From: a bacterium
GTDB lineage: Bacteria > Electryoneota > Electryoneia > Electryoneales > Electryoneaceae
Assembly (NCBI GenBank): GCA_020444425.1
Contig: JAHLLB010000045.1
Span: forward strand, 1 to 38,196
Direction: 5' to 3'
Length of the DNA stretch: 38,196 bases
The position numbers and the translations under genes are program-made. Below the pieces are notes generated by a model. It did not search any database. It was given only the letters and a program-made list of their open reading frames with translations, and was not told where the DNA came from. This document shows, in pieces, positions 7,621 through 15,146 of the stretch; position 1 is the stretch's first letter, and every line of letters starts with the position of its first letter.

Positions 7621-8439
7621 TTACAACGCCGGTAGCTCAATCGTGCCAAGATCGGTATCCTGCCCGGCGACGACGAGCACATCCGAAATCGTCGTGTCCT
7701 GGTAGGTTTTCGCCAACGAGGTCACGGTGACGTCGTAAGATCCTTCCGGCAACGCCATCAGCTTGAACTCGCCTGTCAGATCACTGGCGTACGTCGACAC
7801 GGTGTCGTCGCCAAGCGTGGTCCAAGCCATCGGCTGCGCCGCCGGTGGCAGCACGGTACCGGAGATGGTCCCGGACGTTTCGTTCGCGGCCACACGGATC
7901 ACCGGCTTCAGCTTGTACTGCTCATTGCCGGTGACAATGATCGAGCTGCCGGCATCAAAGTCGAGGGTCAGCTCGTACAACGTGTTCGGTTCAATGGTAA
8001 ACGCGTGGTTCAACTTCAGGCCACTCTGTGATCCGCTGGGGACATCAAGCGGATATTCCGTCCCGTCGACAACCACGTTACTGCCGGTGCCGATCTTGAG
8101 CCGGATCTGGGTGTAATGGCCGGCGTCCAGTTGGGCGACACCGAGCATGTCGTAAACACCGTTAGTCAGGTTGAGCAAATCAAATGTGCGGGTGGTGTCG
8201 TTGATGATAATCCAGTTGTCCTGGTCACCATCGGACATGTGAACCGAAACTTCCGTCACCACGATGTTGACCTCGTCATACATCGCCGGATCGTCCACCA
8301 GGTATAGCATCAGCTCGCCCTGGCCCTCGCTGGGATTCACGCCGCTGTCGTCGTCGTCATCCGAACAGCCGGCAAACGTAAAGGCCAGCAGCAATATGGC
8401 CGCCAGCAGAAAAAGTCCAAACCGTTTCGTAAACATCAT
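7621..8439 (-). CDS. DUF4382-type lipoprotein with C-terminal CarboxypepD_reg-like domain
   Basis: 272-residue predicted lipoprotein. The signal peptide ends in a lipobox, FAGC with C25, followed by an Asp-rich linker (SDDDDDS) that may favour surface or outer-membrane retention. Residues ~38-185 show the DUF4382 pattern: GELMLYLVDDPAMYDEVNIVV, a tract ending in FDLLNLTNGVY, and AGHYTQIRLKIG. A carboxypeptidase-regulatory-like sandwich follows (~192-270, SGTISGTVLPPA...LPEGSYDVTV). The frame extends to a TTG at 8454, but the ATG at 8439 has GGGGG 5 nt upstream. The function of DUF4382 proteins is unknown; an extracytoplasmic binding or adhesion role is inference. A MITE-like element lies upstream. 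Confidence 0.85.
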   Translation of the reverse strand: MMFTKRFGLFLLAAILLLAFTFAGCSDDDDDSGVNPSEGQGELMLYLVDDPAMYDEVNIVVTEVSVHMSDGDQDNWIIINDTTRTFDLLNLTNGVYDMLGVAQLDAGHYTQIRLKIGTGSNVVVDGTEYPLDVPSGSQSGLKLNHAFTIEPNTLYELTLDFDAGSSIIVTGNEQYKLKPVIRVAANETSGTISGTVLPPAAQPMAWTTLGDDTVSTYASDLTGEFKLMALPEGSYDVTVTSLAKTYQDTTISDVLVVAGQDTDLGTIELPAL

Positions 8440-8470
8440 CAAACCCCCGTTCAAACACTAAACATAAAAA

Positions 8471-8705
8471 AGACGTCTGTCGACGTCTCAGATCGTTGAC
8501 AAACCCCGGATTGCCAGGGGTGTCATTCTGAGCGAAGCGAAGAAGGTCCAGCTTTTCTAAAACCAATAGTTGTATCCCATTGATAATCTGGATCTTCTTC
8601 ACTTCATTTCTCTTCGTTCCGTTCAGAATGACGCGACACCCGTAATTTCCACGAATTCTGAACGGTGATACTTTGTCAGCAGTCTGAAGACGTCTGTCGA
8701 CGTCT
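8471..8705. mobile_element. MITE-like palindromic element with flanking 18-bp palindromes
   Basis: The core at 8522-8632 is an imperfect inverted repeat: the left arm begins GTCATTCTGAGCGAAGCG (8522-8551) and the right arm ends CCGTTCAGAATGAC (8588-8632), with an insertion in the right arm. A second overlapping inverted repeat, CCGTTCAGAAT at 8619-8629 and ATTCTGAACGG at 8655-8665, is perfect over 11 bp. The unit is bracketed by two identical 18-nt palindromes (AGACGTC-TGTC-GACGTCT) at 8471-8488 and 8688-8705. No transposase frame is present. The GTCATTCTGAGCGAAGCG arm resembles sequences I know as dispersed repeats in many environmental genomes. The rest of the gap between 8440 and 8873 holds only the terminator at 8809. 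Confidence 0.7.
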
Positions 8706-8808
8706 TATCTGAGTTTTTCGTCTTGCAATCAATAAGTTCACGTGCATGACGACGCATTGTTCCAGCAATAAACGATCAATTTCGCCCCACCGAGACGGAC
8801 ACAGAAAA

Positions 8809-8840
8809 ACCGCCCGGCAATCGAGATGTTGCCGGACGGT
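8809..8840 (-). terminator. Intrinsic terminator of the first OmpA-like gene
   Basis: The stem ACCG-C-CCGGCAA pairs with TTGCCGG-A-CGGT (one mismatch) around an 8-nt loop and is followed on the minus strand by TTTTTCTG. It is 33 nt past the stop. Confidence 0.8.
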
Positions 8841-8873
8841 TCGAGAATCACTACCTGACTTGTTCCGCGTGGA

Positions 8874-10316
8874 TTACTTCACCTTGAACTCTATGCGGCG
8901 GTTCTGCGCACGGCCTTCCGGTGTGCTGTTGTCCGCGATCGGATCGGCTTCACCGATACCAACAGCTTCCATGCGGCTGCCGTCGATACCACGGTTGACC
9001 AGCCACGTCTTCACCGCTTCCGCACGCTTCTTCGACAGCGACAGGTTGTAGTCGTCGTTGCCCGAGCTGTCGGAGTGACCTTCAATGATCACTTCGGCTT
9101 CCGGGAAGTCCATCAAAGCGGTGTACACATCCTCAAGGATGGTGATCGAGTTCGGCGTCAACTCGTCACTGTTGAGCTGGAAGTTGATATCGTGCAGCAC
9201 CAGCTTTTTGCCGGTTTCGAGCACCATGCCATCGTCCTCACCGTTCAACGGATCGCGGCCCTTTTCAATCTCCATGCCGTCAATCATGCCGCCGAGGTCG
9301 GTGTCGATGCTGTTTGGATCGGTCATGTGGACGTTGACTTCGTCACCGTCTGAGAGGCCGTCACCATCCGTGTCCATCGAACCCGGGTTGGTTTCGTACG
9401 TATTGACCTCGTCACCGTCCGAAAGGGTGTCGCCATCACTGTCGGCGACCAGCGGATTGGACATGTAGGTGTTGACCTCATCGCCGTCGGAAAGGCCGTC
9501 GCCGTCGGTATCGGCAACTGTCGGGTCGGTCTGGTGCGAACGAATCTCCGCGCCGTCCATCAAGCCGTCACCGTCAGTATCCGCCACATTCGGATCGGTG
9601 TTGTAGGTGGACTGCTCGTCGCCGGTGGTCAGGCCGTCACCGTCCGGATCAGCCGCCAGCGCAGCGAGGCGAGCTTCCTCTTCCATGCGCGCCTTTTCCG
9701 CGGCGGCAATGGCTTCGTGGTCGATGCGTTCCGGCACCACGGTGAGGCCGAGCAGGAACCCGAACGCGGAATCGTTCCGCTGCTGTGTAATCGGATTCAA
9801 CTTGTCCTTGCGGTCATACCCGTCCCAGTCATCGCTCATGGCGACGTCGTAGGTGAAGGTTGCGTCGATGGTCAAGGTTTCGGTCAGGTAATACCGCAAT
9901 CCCAGACCCAACGGCAGCATCGGCATGATGTCGTTGCTACCATTGTCCAGATCCTGTGCGAGACCATAGCCGACGTAGACGAACGGGACAAAGTCAGACA
10001 AATACCACGGCGAAAAGGCGAGATGCCAGTCAGCTATCAGTGTGTTTGTCTCGTACCCGAAGTTGCCAAAATTATTCGGGTCCGCCTGAATTTCATAGTA
10101 GCGGAAGCTGAATTCACCCCAGAACATTGGCGCGATGTCGATGCCAACATGTCCGCGGAACTGCGGAACCAGCTGTTCACGGTTATGCCGGTTGTCGCCG
10201 AAAGCACCACCTACCGCGACACCGTAATGAAGGTTTGATGTGTCCACCGCAGCGTAGGTTTGCACGGCGAAAACGAGTAACAACAGCAGCACCACAAACT
10301 TGGACCCTGACTTCAT
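8874..10316 (-). CDS. OmpA-like outer-membrane protein with thrombospondin type-3 repeats (copy A)
   Basis: 480-residue protein linking the outer membrane to peptidoglycan. A signal peptide (~1-22, [15 protein letters not shown]) precedes an N-terminal beta-barrel (~23-200, with [16 protein letters not shown], alternating aromatic strands and [16 protein letters not shown]). A helical linker follows (~205-220), then six calcium-binding type-3 repeats of ~22 residues ([16 protein letters not shown] pattern, ~221-350). The C-terminus is an OmpA peptidoglycan-binding domain (~370-480) with [20 protein letters not shown] and [20 protein letters not shown] precedes the ATG. The neighbouring gene on the same strand encodes a close paralogue of 481 residues; each has its own terminator. 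In Bacteroidota such proteins stabilise the envelope and may work with T9SS, but no specific partner is shown here. Confidence 0.93.
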   Translation of the reverse strand: MKSGSKFVVLLLLLVFAVQTYAAVDTSNLHYGVAVGGAFGDNRHNREQLVPQFRGHVGIDIAPMFWGEFSFRYYEIQADPNNFGNFGYETNTLIADWHLAFSPWYLSDFVPFVYVGYGLAQDLDNGSNDIMPMLPLGLGLRYYLTETLTIDATFTYDVAMSDDWDGYDRKDKLNPITQQRNDSAFGFLLGLTVVPERIDHEAIAAAEKARMEEEARLAALAADPDGDGLTTGDEQSTYNTDPNVADTDGDGLMDGAEIRSHQTDPTVADTDGDGLSDGDEVNTYMSNPLVADSDGDTLSDGDEVNTYETNPGSMDTDGDGLSDGDEVNVHMTDPNSIDTDLGGMIDGMEIEKGRDPLNGEDDGMVLETGKKLVLHDINFQLNSDELTPNSITILEDVYTALMDFPEAEVIIEGHSDSSGNDDYNLSLSKKRAEAVKTWLVNRGIDGSRMEAVGIGEADPIADNSTPEGRAQNRRIEFKVK

Positions 10317-10468
10317 CCTGACCCCCTCGGTTTGAGTCTCAATCCTGAACTGTTTCCCATGTTGGCTTAATAGTATCGCAACGAACTATTTCTGCGCTAC
10401 TCGTTTTTCTTGACAAATCGCAATCGGGGTTCCGGAGATCATCAGGCCGATTGCTGCATGACGAAAAA

Positions 10469-10497
10469 CATCCCTGCCGGAACTATCGGCAGGGATG
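10469..10497 (-). terminator. Intrinsic terminator of the second OmpA-like gene
   Basis: Perfect 11-bp stem CATCCCTGCCG/CGGCAGGGATG with a 7-nt loop, followed on the minus strand by TTTTTCGT. It separates the two paralogues, implying independent transcription. Confidence 0.88.
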
Positions 10498-10553
10498 GGT
10501 TGGAATTCTTCAACTTGCAGCTGGATGCAGTCACGTGCACCCGGCGGCAGGAC

Positions 10554-11999
10554 TTACTTTACCGTGAACTCGATGCGGCGGTTCTGTGCACGGCCTTCCG
10601 CAGTGCCGTTGTCGGCGATGGGTTCAGTTTCACCCTTGCCCACGGCTTCGAGACGGCGAGAATCAATCCCCTTGCGCACCAGCCATGTCATCACGGCGTT
10701 GGCACGTTTCTGCGACAGCGCCAGGTTGTAATCGTCATTGCCGGAACTGTCCGAGTGGCCCTCGATGATGACTTCAGCATTCGGGAACTCGAGCAGGGCT
10801 TCGTAGACACCCTCGAGGATGGTGATCGAATTCGGCGTCAGCTTGTCGCTGTTCAGCTCGAAGTTGATCCCGTGCAGCACCAGCTGATTTCCGGTTTCCA
10901 GCACCATGCCGTCGTCGTCCGGGTTCAACGGGTCCTTGCCGCGTTCAATCTCAGCGCCGTCGTTCAGACCGCCCATGTCGGTGTCGAGCATGGTCGGGTC
11001 AGTCTTGTAGATGCTGATCTCTTCGCCGTCGCGCAGCCCGTCGCCGTCTGTATCGTTCCTGATCGGATCGGTTTTGTACAGGCTGACCTCGACACCGTCG
11101 GCGAGACCATCGGCATCGGTGTCGGTGAGCAACGGATTTGACTTGAACTTGTTGACCTCGGTGCCGTCGTCAAGACCATCGCTGTCGGTGTCCGCCTTGA
11201 GTGGATTGGTAGAATGGGAGCGGATCTCAGCACCATCCAGCAAACCGTCATCGTCGGTGTCCGGGTCCTGCGAATCGGTCTTGTAGCTGGTTTGTTCGTC
11301 ACCGGTGGTCAGACCGTCGCCATCCGGATCGGCCGCCAACGCCGCCTGACGCGCTTCTTCTTCCAGCCGCCGCTTTTCCGCCAATTCAAGCGCTTCCCAG
11401 TCCACTCGTTCCGGAACGACTGAAAAGCCGACGAGGAACCCGTAAAACGCGTCATGCTTGCCGCCGGTGATCGGGTTCTTCTTGCCTGCGCGTTCGTAAC
11501 CGTCCAGATCATCCGAGATGAACAGGTCGTACGTTCCGCTCAGGTCAATGGCCAGTTTCGGCGCGATGTAAAACCGCAAACCTGCCCCGAACGGCACGAC
11601 GGGCAGGAGTTCGCTGTCACCGGCCTGCAGATCCTTGCTGACACCGAAGCCGGCGTAAATGAACGGCTGCACGGGCGACATGTCGAACGGAGAAAACACC
11701 ATGCGCCAGTCACCGATCAGGGTGTTCGTCTCGTAGCCCTTGAAGCCCCGGCGGGTGGCGTCACCACGTAGCCCGGCGTAATTCAGACCGAACTCGGTGT
11801 AGACCATGGAGGCGACTTCGAGACCGAGATGCCCGCGAAACTGCGGCACCCAGTTCTCGCGATTGTAAATGTTGTCCCCGATTGCACCACCGATCGCAAT
11901 TCCGTAGTGCAGCATGTCCGGCTTTTTCTCCAACGCATGACCCGGGACCGCCATGAAGATCAAACCAACCAGCATGAAAATCGTGAACAGATTTCTCAT
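10554..11999 (-). CDS. OmpA-like outer-membrane protein with thrombospondin type-3 repeats (copy B)
   Basis: 481-residue paralogue of the downstream gene, with the same order: signal peptide (LFTIFMLVGLIFMAVPGHA), N-terminal barrel (GIAIGGAIGDNIYNRENWVP), the shared linker [20 protein letters not shown], six type-3 repeats and an OmpA C-terminal domain ([34 protein letters not shown]). The repeats have diverged more than the barrel and OmpA domains; several Asp positions differ (DTDDDGLLDG, DTDMGGLNDG), so calcium affinity may differ between copies. GGGGGTGATCG precedes the ATG, nearly the same initiation region as copy A. A CRP-type palindrome lies about 250 nt upstream. Tandem duplication is the simplest origin. 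Confidence 0.93.
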   Translation of the reverse strand: MRNLFTIFMLVGLIFMAVPGHALEKKPDMLHYGIAIGGAIGDNIYNRENWVPQFRGHLGLEVASMVYTEFGLNYAGLRGDATRRGFKGYETNTLIGDWRMVFSPFDMSPVQPFIYAGFGVSKDLQAGDSELLPVVPFGAGLRFYIAPKLAIDLSGTYDLFISDDLDGYERAGKKNPITGGKHDAFYGFLVGFSVVPERVDWEALELAEKRRLEEEARQAALAADPDGDGLTTGDEQTSYKTDSQDPDTDDDGLLDGAEIRSHSTNPLKADTDSDGLDDGTEVNKFKSNPLLTDTDADGLADGVEVSLYKTDPIRNDTDGDGLRDGEEISIYKTDPTMLDTDMGGLNDGAEIERGKDPLNPDDDGMVLETGNQLVLHGINFELNSDKLTPNSITILEGVYEALLEFPNAEVIIEGHSDSSGNDDYNLALSQKRANAVMTWLVRKGIDSRRLEAVGKGETEPIADNGTAEGRAQNRRIEFTVK

Positions 12000-12512
12000 C
12001 GATCACCCCCAACTGTTGAGCTTCCACGGGAAGCGGTCGTAGCACACTCTATGAACAAGTTGTTGTTGCCGAATTTCTGATGAAGGGACGCGGATCCGGT
12101 GGAGTGCTGAACAGGAATGCAGGTGCTGAGCCAGAACCCGGGGACTCGTTCTCTGGTCACTTTCAAAGCGTGAAAACCCAGTGTCCGATCCTCCATCAGG
12201 AGTTTTGTTCGCGTAACGATAAAAAGTCAACATTTTCAGTAGAAGATTTTGTGAGTTGAGTCACAAGCGAGAGGGGAGATGTTGCCAATTTGCGTATTTT
12301 AACCCGTTATCATTCCAACAGGTTATCGCTTGAATTTGGATTTTTTGGGTAGGGTCGGACAGGATGGCTTACAACATTGCTTTCGGAATTCTGATGACGA
12401 TTTGATGCTTTTTGAAGGATTTGGGATGCAATAGAAGAATAATGATAAAAGAAGAAAAATGATGAAAACTGTGGGTAGGAGAGGGAGAGAAAACGTGGGT
12501 GAAAAAGATTGA
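12000..12512. other. Intergenic region upstream of OmpA-like copy B and downstream of scpB
   Basis: 513 nt with moderately raised A+T content and no credible coding frame; the open frame at 12323-12766 is antisense to the scpB tail. It contains the CRP-like palindrome at 12250-12265 and a purine-rich run around 12420-12510. No hairpin terminator for scpB was found. Confidence 0.7.
12250..12265. promoter_or_regulatory. CRP/FNR-type operator palindrome
   Basis: TGTGA-GTTGAG-TCACA, an exact match to the TGTGA-N6-TCACA core recognised by CRP; the symmetry extends to TTGTGA/TCACAA. It is 250 nt before the start of OmpA-like copy B and 248 nt beyond the end of scpB. Regulation of the OmpA-like gene is inferred from position only, and the distance is large for a class I/II site. 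Confidence 0.45.
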
Positions 12513-13328
12513 TCAGACGGCTTCGTCTCGCGGCTCGGCATCGGATGACTCCAAATCCGGAGTCTCGGCTGGCCGGGGTTCTTCCTGTTCATCCTCGCTG
12601 CCGGAATCGTCCTCTGGCTGACCACCGTCGTCGAGTTCTGCTTCATCGGGCCTGGTGGATTCATCATCGTCTGTACGGGGACGATACCATTCTTCTTCCA
12701 CGCCGGTATCTCCACCGGTGAACGGTCCATGCGCAACCTGAACTTCGGAACCCTGCGACGCCTCATCCGGCTCGGCCAGCAGTTCGCCGGGATCGGGCAG
12801 CTCGAAGAGGGAATCCAGTCCGAAGTAGGTGAGAAACGCGGAGGTGGTGGTGTACAACAGGGGACGTCCCGGGGCTTCCGCCCGTCCGGACGCCTTGATC
12901 AGGCCACGGTCCATCAGGTGACGGATGGTCTGTACGCTGTCAACGCCACGCATCTGTTCGATCTCGGCGCGGCTGACGGGCTGCTTGTAGGCAATGATCG
13001 AAACGGTTTCCAGGGACGCCCGGCTGAGTCGTCCGCGCACTTTACCCTTCAAGTGGGTGCGAACGAGGTCGGCGTAATTGGGATGCGTCGCCAACCGCCA
13101 GCCACCAGCGACACGTTGCACGGTCAACGAGTGGTCACCGTCACGGTACTTCTGCTCCAACGCTTCCATCACCTGGCCGACACCCGCTTCGAGCAACCCC
13201 GGCAACACAGCGGAGATGTCCGCCTCGCGCAACGGTTCCTCCGCCGCGAAGAGCAACGCTTCCACCTGCGGGACGAACCAATCGGTGTCCCGTTCCGTAT
13301 CGTTGTTTGTGGCAGAGTGTTCAGGCAT
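12513..13328 (-). CDS. scpB: Segregation and condensation protein B
   Basis: 271-residue ScpB, the winged-helix kite subunit of the SMC-ScpAB condensin that compacts and segregates the chromosome. Two winged-helix domains are visible: residues ~18-95 (VEALLFAAEEPLREADI, then VQRVAGGWRLAT) and ~96-175 (LSRASLETVSIIAYKQPVSR, EIEQMRGVDSVQTIRHLMDRGLI, GRPLLYTTTSAFLTYFGL). The C-terminal ~85 residues are a low-complexity Glu/Asp-rich tail absent from most ScpB proteins. In most bacteria scpA and scpB are adjacent and co-transcribed. Here scpB is separated from scpA by a hicBA pair on the other strand, whose hicB start is only 60 nt away and divergent, so scpB must have its own promoter in that gap. 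Confidence 0.95.
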   Translation of the reverse strand: MPEHSATNNDTERDTDWFVPQVEALLFAAEEPLREADISAVLPGLLEAGVGQVMEALEQKYRDGDHSLTVQRVAGGWRLATHPNYADLVRTHLKGKVRGRLSRASLETVSIIAYKQPVSRAEIEQMRGVDSVQTIRHLMDRGLIKASGRAEAPGRPLLYTTTSAFLTYFGLDSLFELPDPGELLAEPDEASQGSEVQVAHGPFTGGDTGVEEEWYRPRTDDDESTRPDEAELDDGGQPEDDSGSEDEQEEPRPAETPDLESSDAEPRDEAV

Positions 13329-13388
13329 GGCTAAATGGCCGGGTTTGGTTGTACTTTATGTCCACATGCAGCAACGTTGGAGGTATCC

Positions 13389-13634
13389 ATGAAGACTCGG
13401 CAATATACGGTGATTTTCGAACCCGCAGAAGAGGGGGGATGGCTTGCGCATGTTCCTGCTCTGAACGGCTTGACCACGGAAGGTGAAACGATTGAAGAAG
13501 CCACCGCAATGGTTCAGGATGCGATTCAGGGTTACCTCGAAGCGCTTCGCTCAGCCAACCGGCCTATCCCCAGCGATTTTGTAACGGCGGAGCTGAGTCA
13601 ACTGAATATGTCGAAACTGAACATTGCAATCTGA
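13389..13634 (+). CDS. hicB: HicB-family antitoxin (module 1)
   Basis: 81-residue HicB-type protein. It has the degenerate RNase-H-like fold of the family: YTVIFEPAEEGGWLAHVPAL, then a helix (GETIEEATAMVQDAIQGYLE) and the P-I-P-S turn. A clear C-terminal DNA-binding domain is not visible, as in the short HicB subclass. The frame begins at 13335, but the ATG at 13389 has GGAGG 5 nt upstream and starts at the conserved first strand. The stop codon overlaps the start of the next gene by one base (TGATG), giving translational coupling and an antitoxin-first order. The protein would neutralise the downstream HicA mRNA interferase. The module sits between scpB and scpA, transcribed against both. 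Confidence 0.88.
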   Translation: MKTRQYTVIFEPAEEGGWLAHVPALNGLTTEGETIEEATAMVQDAIQGYLEALRSANRPIPSDFVTAELSQLNMSKLNIAI

Positions 13635-13864
13635 TGGCGCCGAAACTCCCGAGAACAACAGCAAAGAAAATCCTGCGAGCGCTCAAAAAGGCTGGGTTCT
13701 ACGTTCATCATCAGACCGGCAGTCACAAAATCCTGTTCCACGAAAGCAGGGAGGATCTCACGGTTGTTGTACCTGATCACCCTGGCGATCTGAAAGTGGG
13801 CACCCTGTCCAGCATTATTAAACAAGCTGATCTATCCGTTGATGATTTCATTAACCTGCTATAG
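13634..13864 (+). CDS. hicA: HicA-family mRNA interferase toxin (module 1)
   Basis: 76-residue HicA toxin with a double-stranded-RNA-binding-like fold. KKILRALKKAGFYVHHQTGSH contains the conserved GSHK segment with the catalytic histidine, followed by VVVPDHPGDLKVGTLSSIIKQADLSVDDF, the characteristic second half. HicA cleaves mRNA independently of ribosomes and is inhibited by HicB. Its final 6 nt overlap the 3' end of scpA on the other strand, so the two transcripts are convergent and partly complementary. No key residue appears lost, so it is probably active. Confidence 0.9.
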   Translation: MAPKLPRTTAKKILRALKKAGFYVHHQTGSHKILFHESREDLTVVVPDHPGDLKVGTLSSIIKQADLSVDDFINLL

Positions 13865-14623
13865 AGTGTCGTCGTCTGCGGGCACATCCCGGATGACAAT
13901 GCCCTTGTATTTCGGACCGCGTTGAATCAGAATTTCCCCGAACAGTTCGTTCTGACGCAAGCGAATTCGTCCCAGACGCAGCAGATCCAGCATCGCGAGA
14001 AAGGTGACCACCACTTCGATCCGCTCGGTCAACATCTCCGCGATTTGCTGAAACGAGAAGCTCTTCTGTTCCGCCAACCCCTGTAGTATCATCACGGCCT
14101 GTTCTTCGACGGTGACCTTGAACAGGGCCAACTGACGGGCTGGCTTTTGCTCCAGCTTGCGTTCGACCTGACGGAACGCCTCTGCCAGGTGCAGCACATT
14201 CAGATCCTGCAGCAGCGCTTCGGTTTCGTCAACCTCAACCTGCCCCGCCGCCTGCCCGCGTTTGAAATGCAACCGTTGCCGGGTCTCGTTGTCGGCCAGC
14301 TCACGCGCGGCCGCGACGATGCCGAGGAACATTTCCTCCAGCTCCTCATCGCGTTCGAGGTCTCCGTTGCTGTCGTCCTCGTCGGCAGCGTCTTCAGTGG
14401 GGAGCAGGAAGCGGACTTTCATCCGGATCAGCAGGGACGCTGTGTACAACACTTCACCCGCTTCATCGAGGTCGAGACCGTTATCGTCCCGTGCATACTC
14501 GAGAAACCCCTCCGCTATCTGCGCGAGGGGCAATTCGAGCATGTCGATCCGGTTCTGACGGACCACGTGCAGCAGCAGGTCCATCGGGCCGGAATAGACG
14601 TCGATGTTGAGGGCGAAGGGCAT
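13859..14623 (-). CDS. scpA: Segregation and condensation protein A
   Basis: 254-residue ScpA, the kleisin that bridges SMC heads in the bacterial condensin. The N-terminus has the family signature YSGPMDLLLHVVRQNRIDML and the helix GEVLYTASLLIRMKVRFLLP. A central acidic linker follows, and the C-terminal winged helix (~175-245) contains ILQGLAEQKSFSFQQIAEML and VVTFLAMLDLLRLGRI. The start lies two bases after the stop codon of the second hicA, and no Shine-Dalgarno sequence is evident, so translation is probably coupled to the toxin gene. Condensin kleisin expression would therefore depend on the toxin-antitoxin operon upstream. Confidence 0.95.
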   Translation of the reverse strand: MPFALNIDVYSGPMDLLLHVVRQNRIDMLELPLAQIAEGFLEYARDDNGLDLDEAGEVLYTASLLIRMKVRFLLPTEDAADEDDSNGDLERDEELEEMFLGIVAAARELADNETRQRLHFKRGQAAGQVEVDETEALLQDLNVLHLAEAFRQVERKLEQKPARQLALFKVTVEEQAVMILQGLAEQKSFSFQQIAEMLTERIEVVVTFLAMLDLLRLGRIRLRQNELFGEILIQRGPKYKGIVIRDVPADDDTL

Positions 14624-14625
14624 GT

Positions 14626-14850
14626 TTACAGAAGCTTCAGAAAATCGTCAGGGTTGATATCCGCTTGCTCGAGGATTGAGAACATCAATCCGCGTTTCAA
14701 ATCCCGCGCGTGCATGGGAACCGTGGTCCAGCGTCCGTCCGAGTGACGTAGATACAAATGACTGCCTTTTTGTGAATGTTCTCTGAACCCAGCTTTCTTC
14801 AGCGCCTTCACCATTTTCCGGGGTGTAAGCGTGGGAAAGCGCGGTGTCAT
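14626..14850 (-). CDS. hicA: HicA-family mRNA interferase toxin (module 2)
   Basis: 74-residue HicA toxin: KMVKALKKAGFREHSQKGSH with the catalytic GSH histidine, then VPMHARDLKRGLMFSILEQA and a DDFLKLL end. It is recognisably related to the module 1 toxin (ALKKAGF, GSH, QAD...DDF shared) but clearly diverged. Its ATG overlaps the hicB stop by 4 nt (ATGA), and its stop lies two bases before the scpA start, making hicB-hicA-scpA a tight transcription unit. Confidence 0.92.
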   Translation of the reverse strand: MTPRFPTLTPRKMVKALKKAGFREHSQKGSHLYLRHSDGRWTTVPMHARDLKRGLMFSILEQADINPDDFLKLL

Positions 14851-15086
14851 GCCGGAACCTTCACGTTGATCTGTTCTGCAACTGCAGTTGCCTGACCTTC
14901 TTCCGGGATTGGAAGGCCTTCAGAATGCAAGGCTTCGAGGAATCCCTCAATGGCTTCCTTCGCCATCTCCTGGGCTTCCTCCAGTGTATCACCGTACGAG
15001 ACGACTCCTTTGAGTGCGGGGACGGTTACGATAAACCCACCCTCCTCGTCCCGGGTGTAGACCACGGTGTAGCTTCCATCTTTCAT
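14847..15086 (-). CDS. hicB: HicB-family antitoxin (module 2)
   Basis: 79-residue HicB-type antitoxin with the typical YTVVYTRDEEGGFIVTVPAL strand-turn-strand, then GDTLEEAQEMAKEAIEGFLEAL and the GLPIPEE turn. The frame opens at a GTG (15101), but the ATG at 15086 follows GGAGG by 5 nt and is preferred. The pair is antitoxin-first as in module 1 and lies 60 nt downstream of trpS on the same strand. It could be read from trpS or from its own promoter in that gap; HicB-type repressors often autoregulate, but no operator was identified. Confidence 0.9.
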   Translation of the reverse strand: MKDGSYTVVYTRDEEGGFIVTVPALKGVVSYGDTLEEAQEMAKEAIEGFLEALHSEGLPIPEEGQATAVAEQINVKVPA

Positions 15087-15146
15087 AACAACCTCCAGCA
15101 CTGGCTTGCTTAAAATATACGGGCCGTTGCCAGTGCACCAAAAGGA

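Noticed and set aside
8357..8602. 81-codon minus-strand frame across the MITE-like element
   Set aside because: It begins within the palindromic element and runs into the lipoprotein signal peptide in another frame; the content is explained by the element.
12323..12766. 147-codon minus-strand frame overlapping the end of scpB
   Set aside because: It overlaps the acidic tail of scpB in another frame and has no ribosome site or homology-like features.
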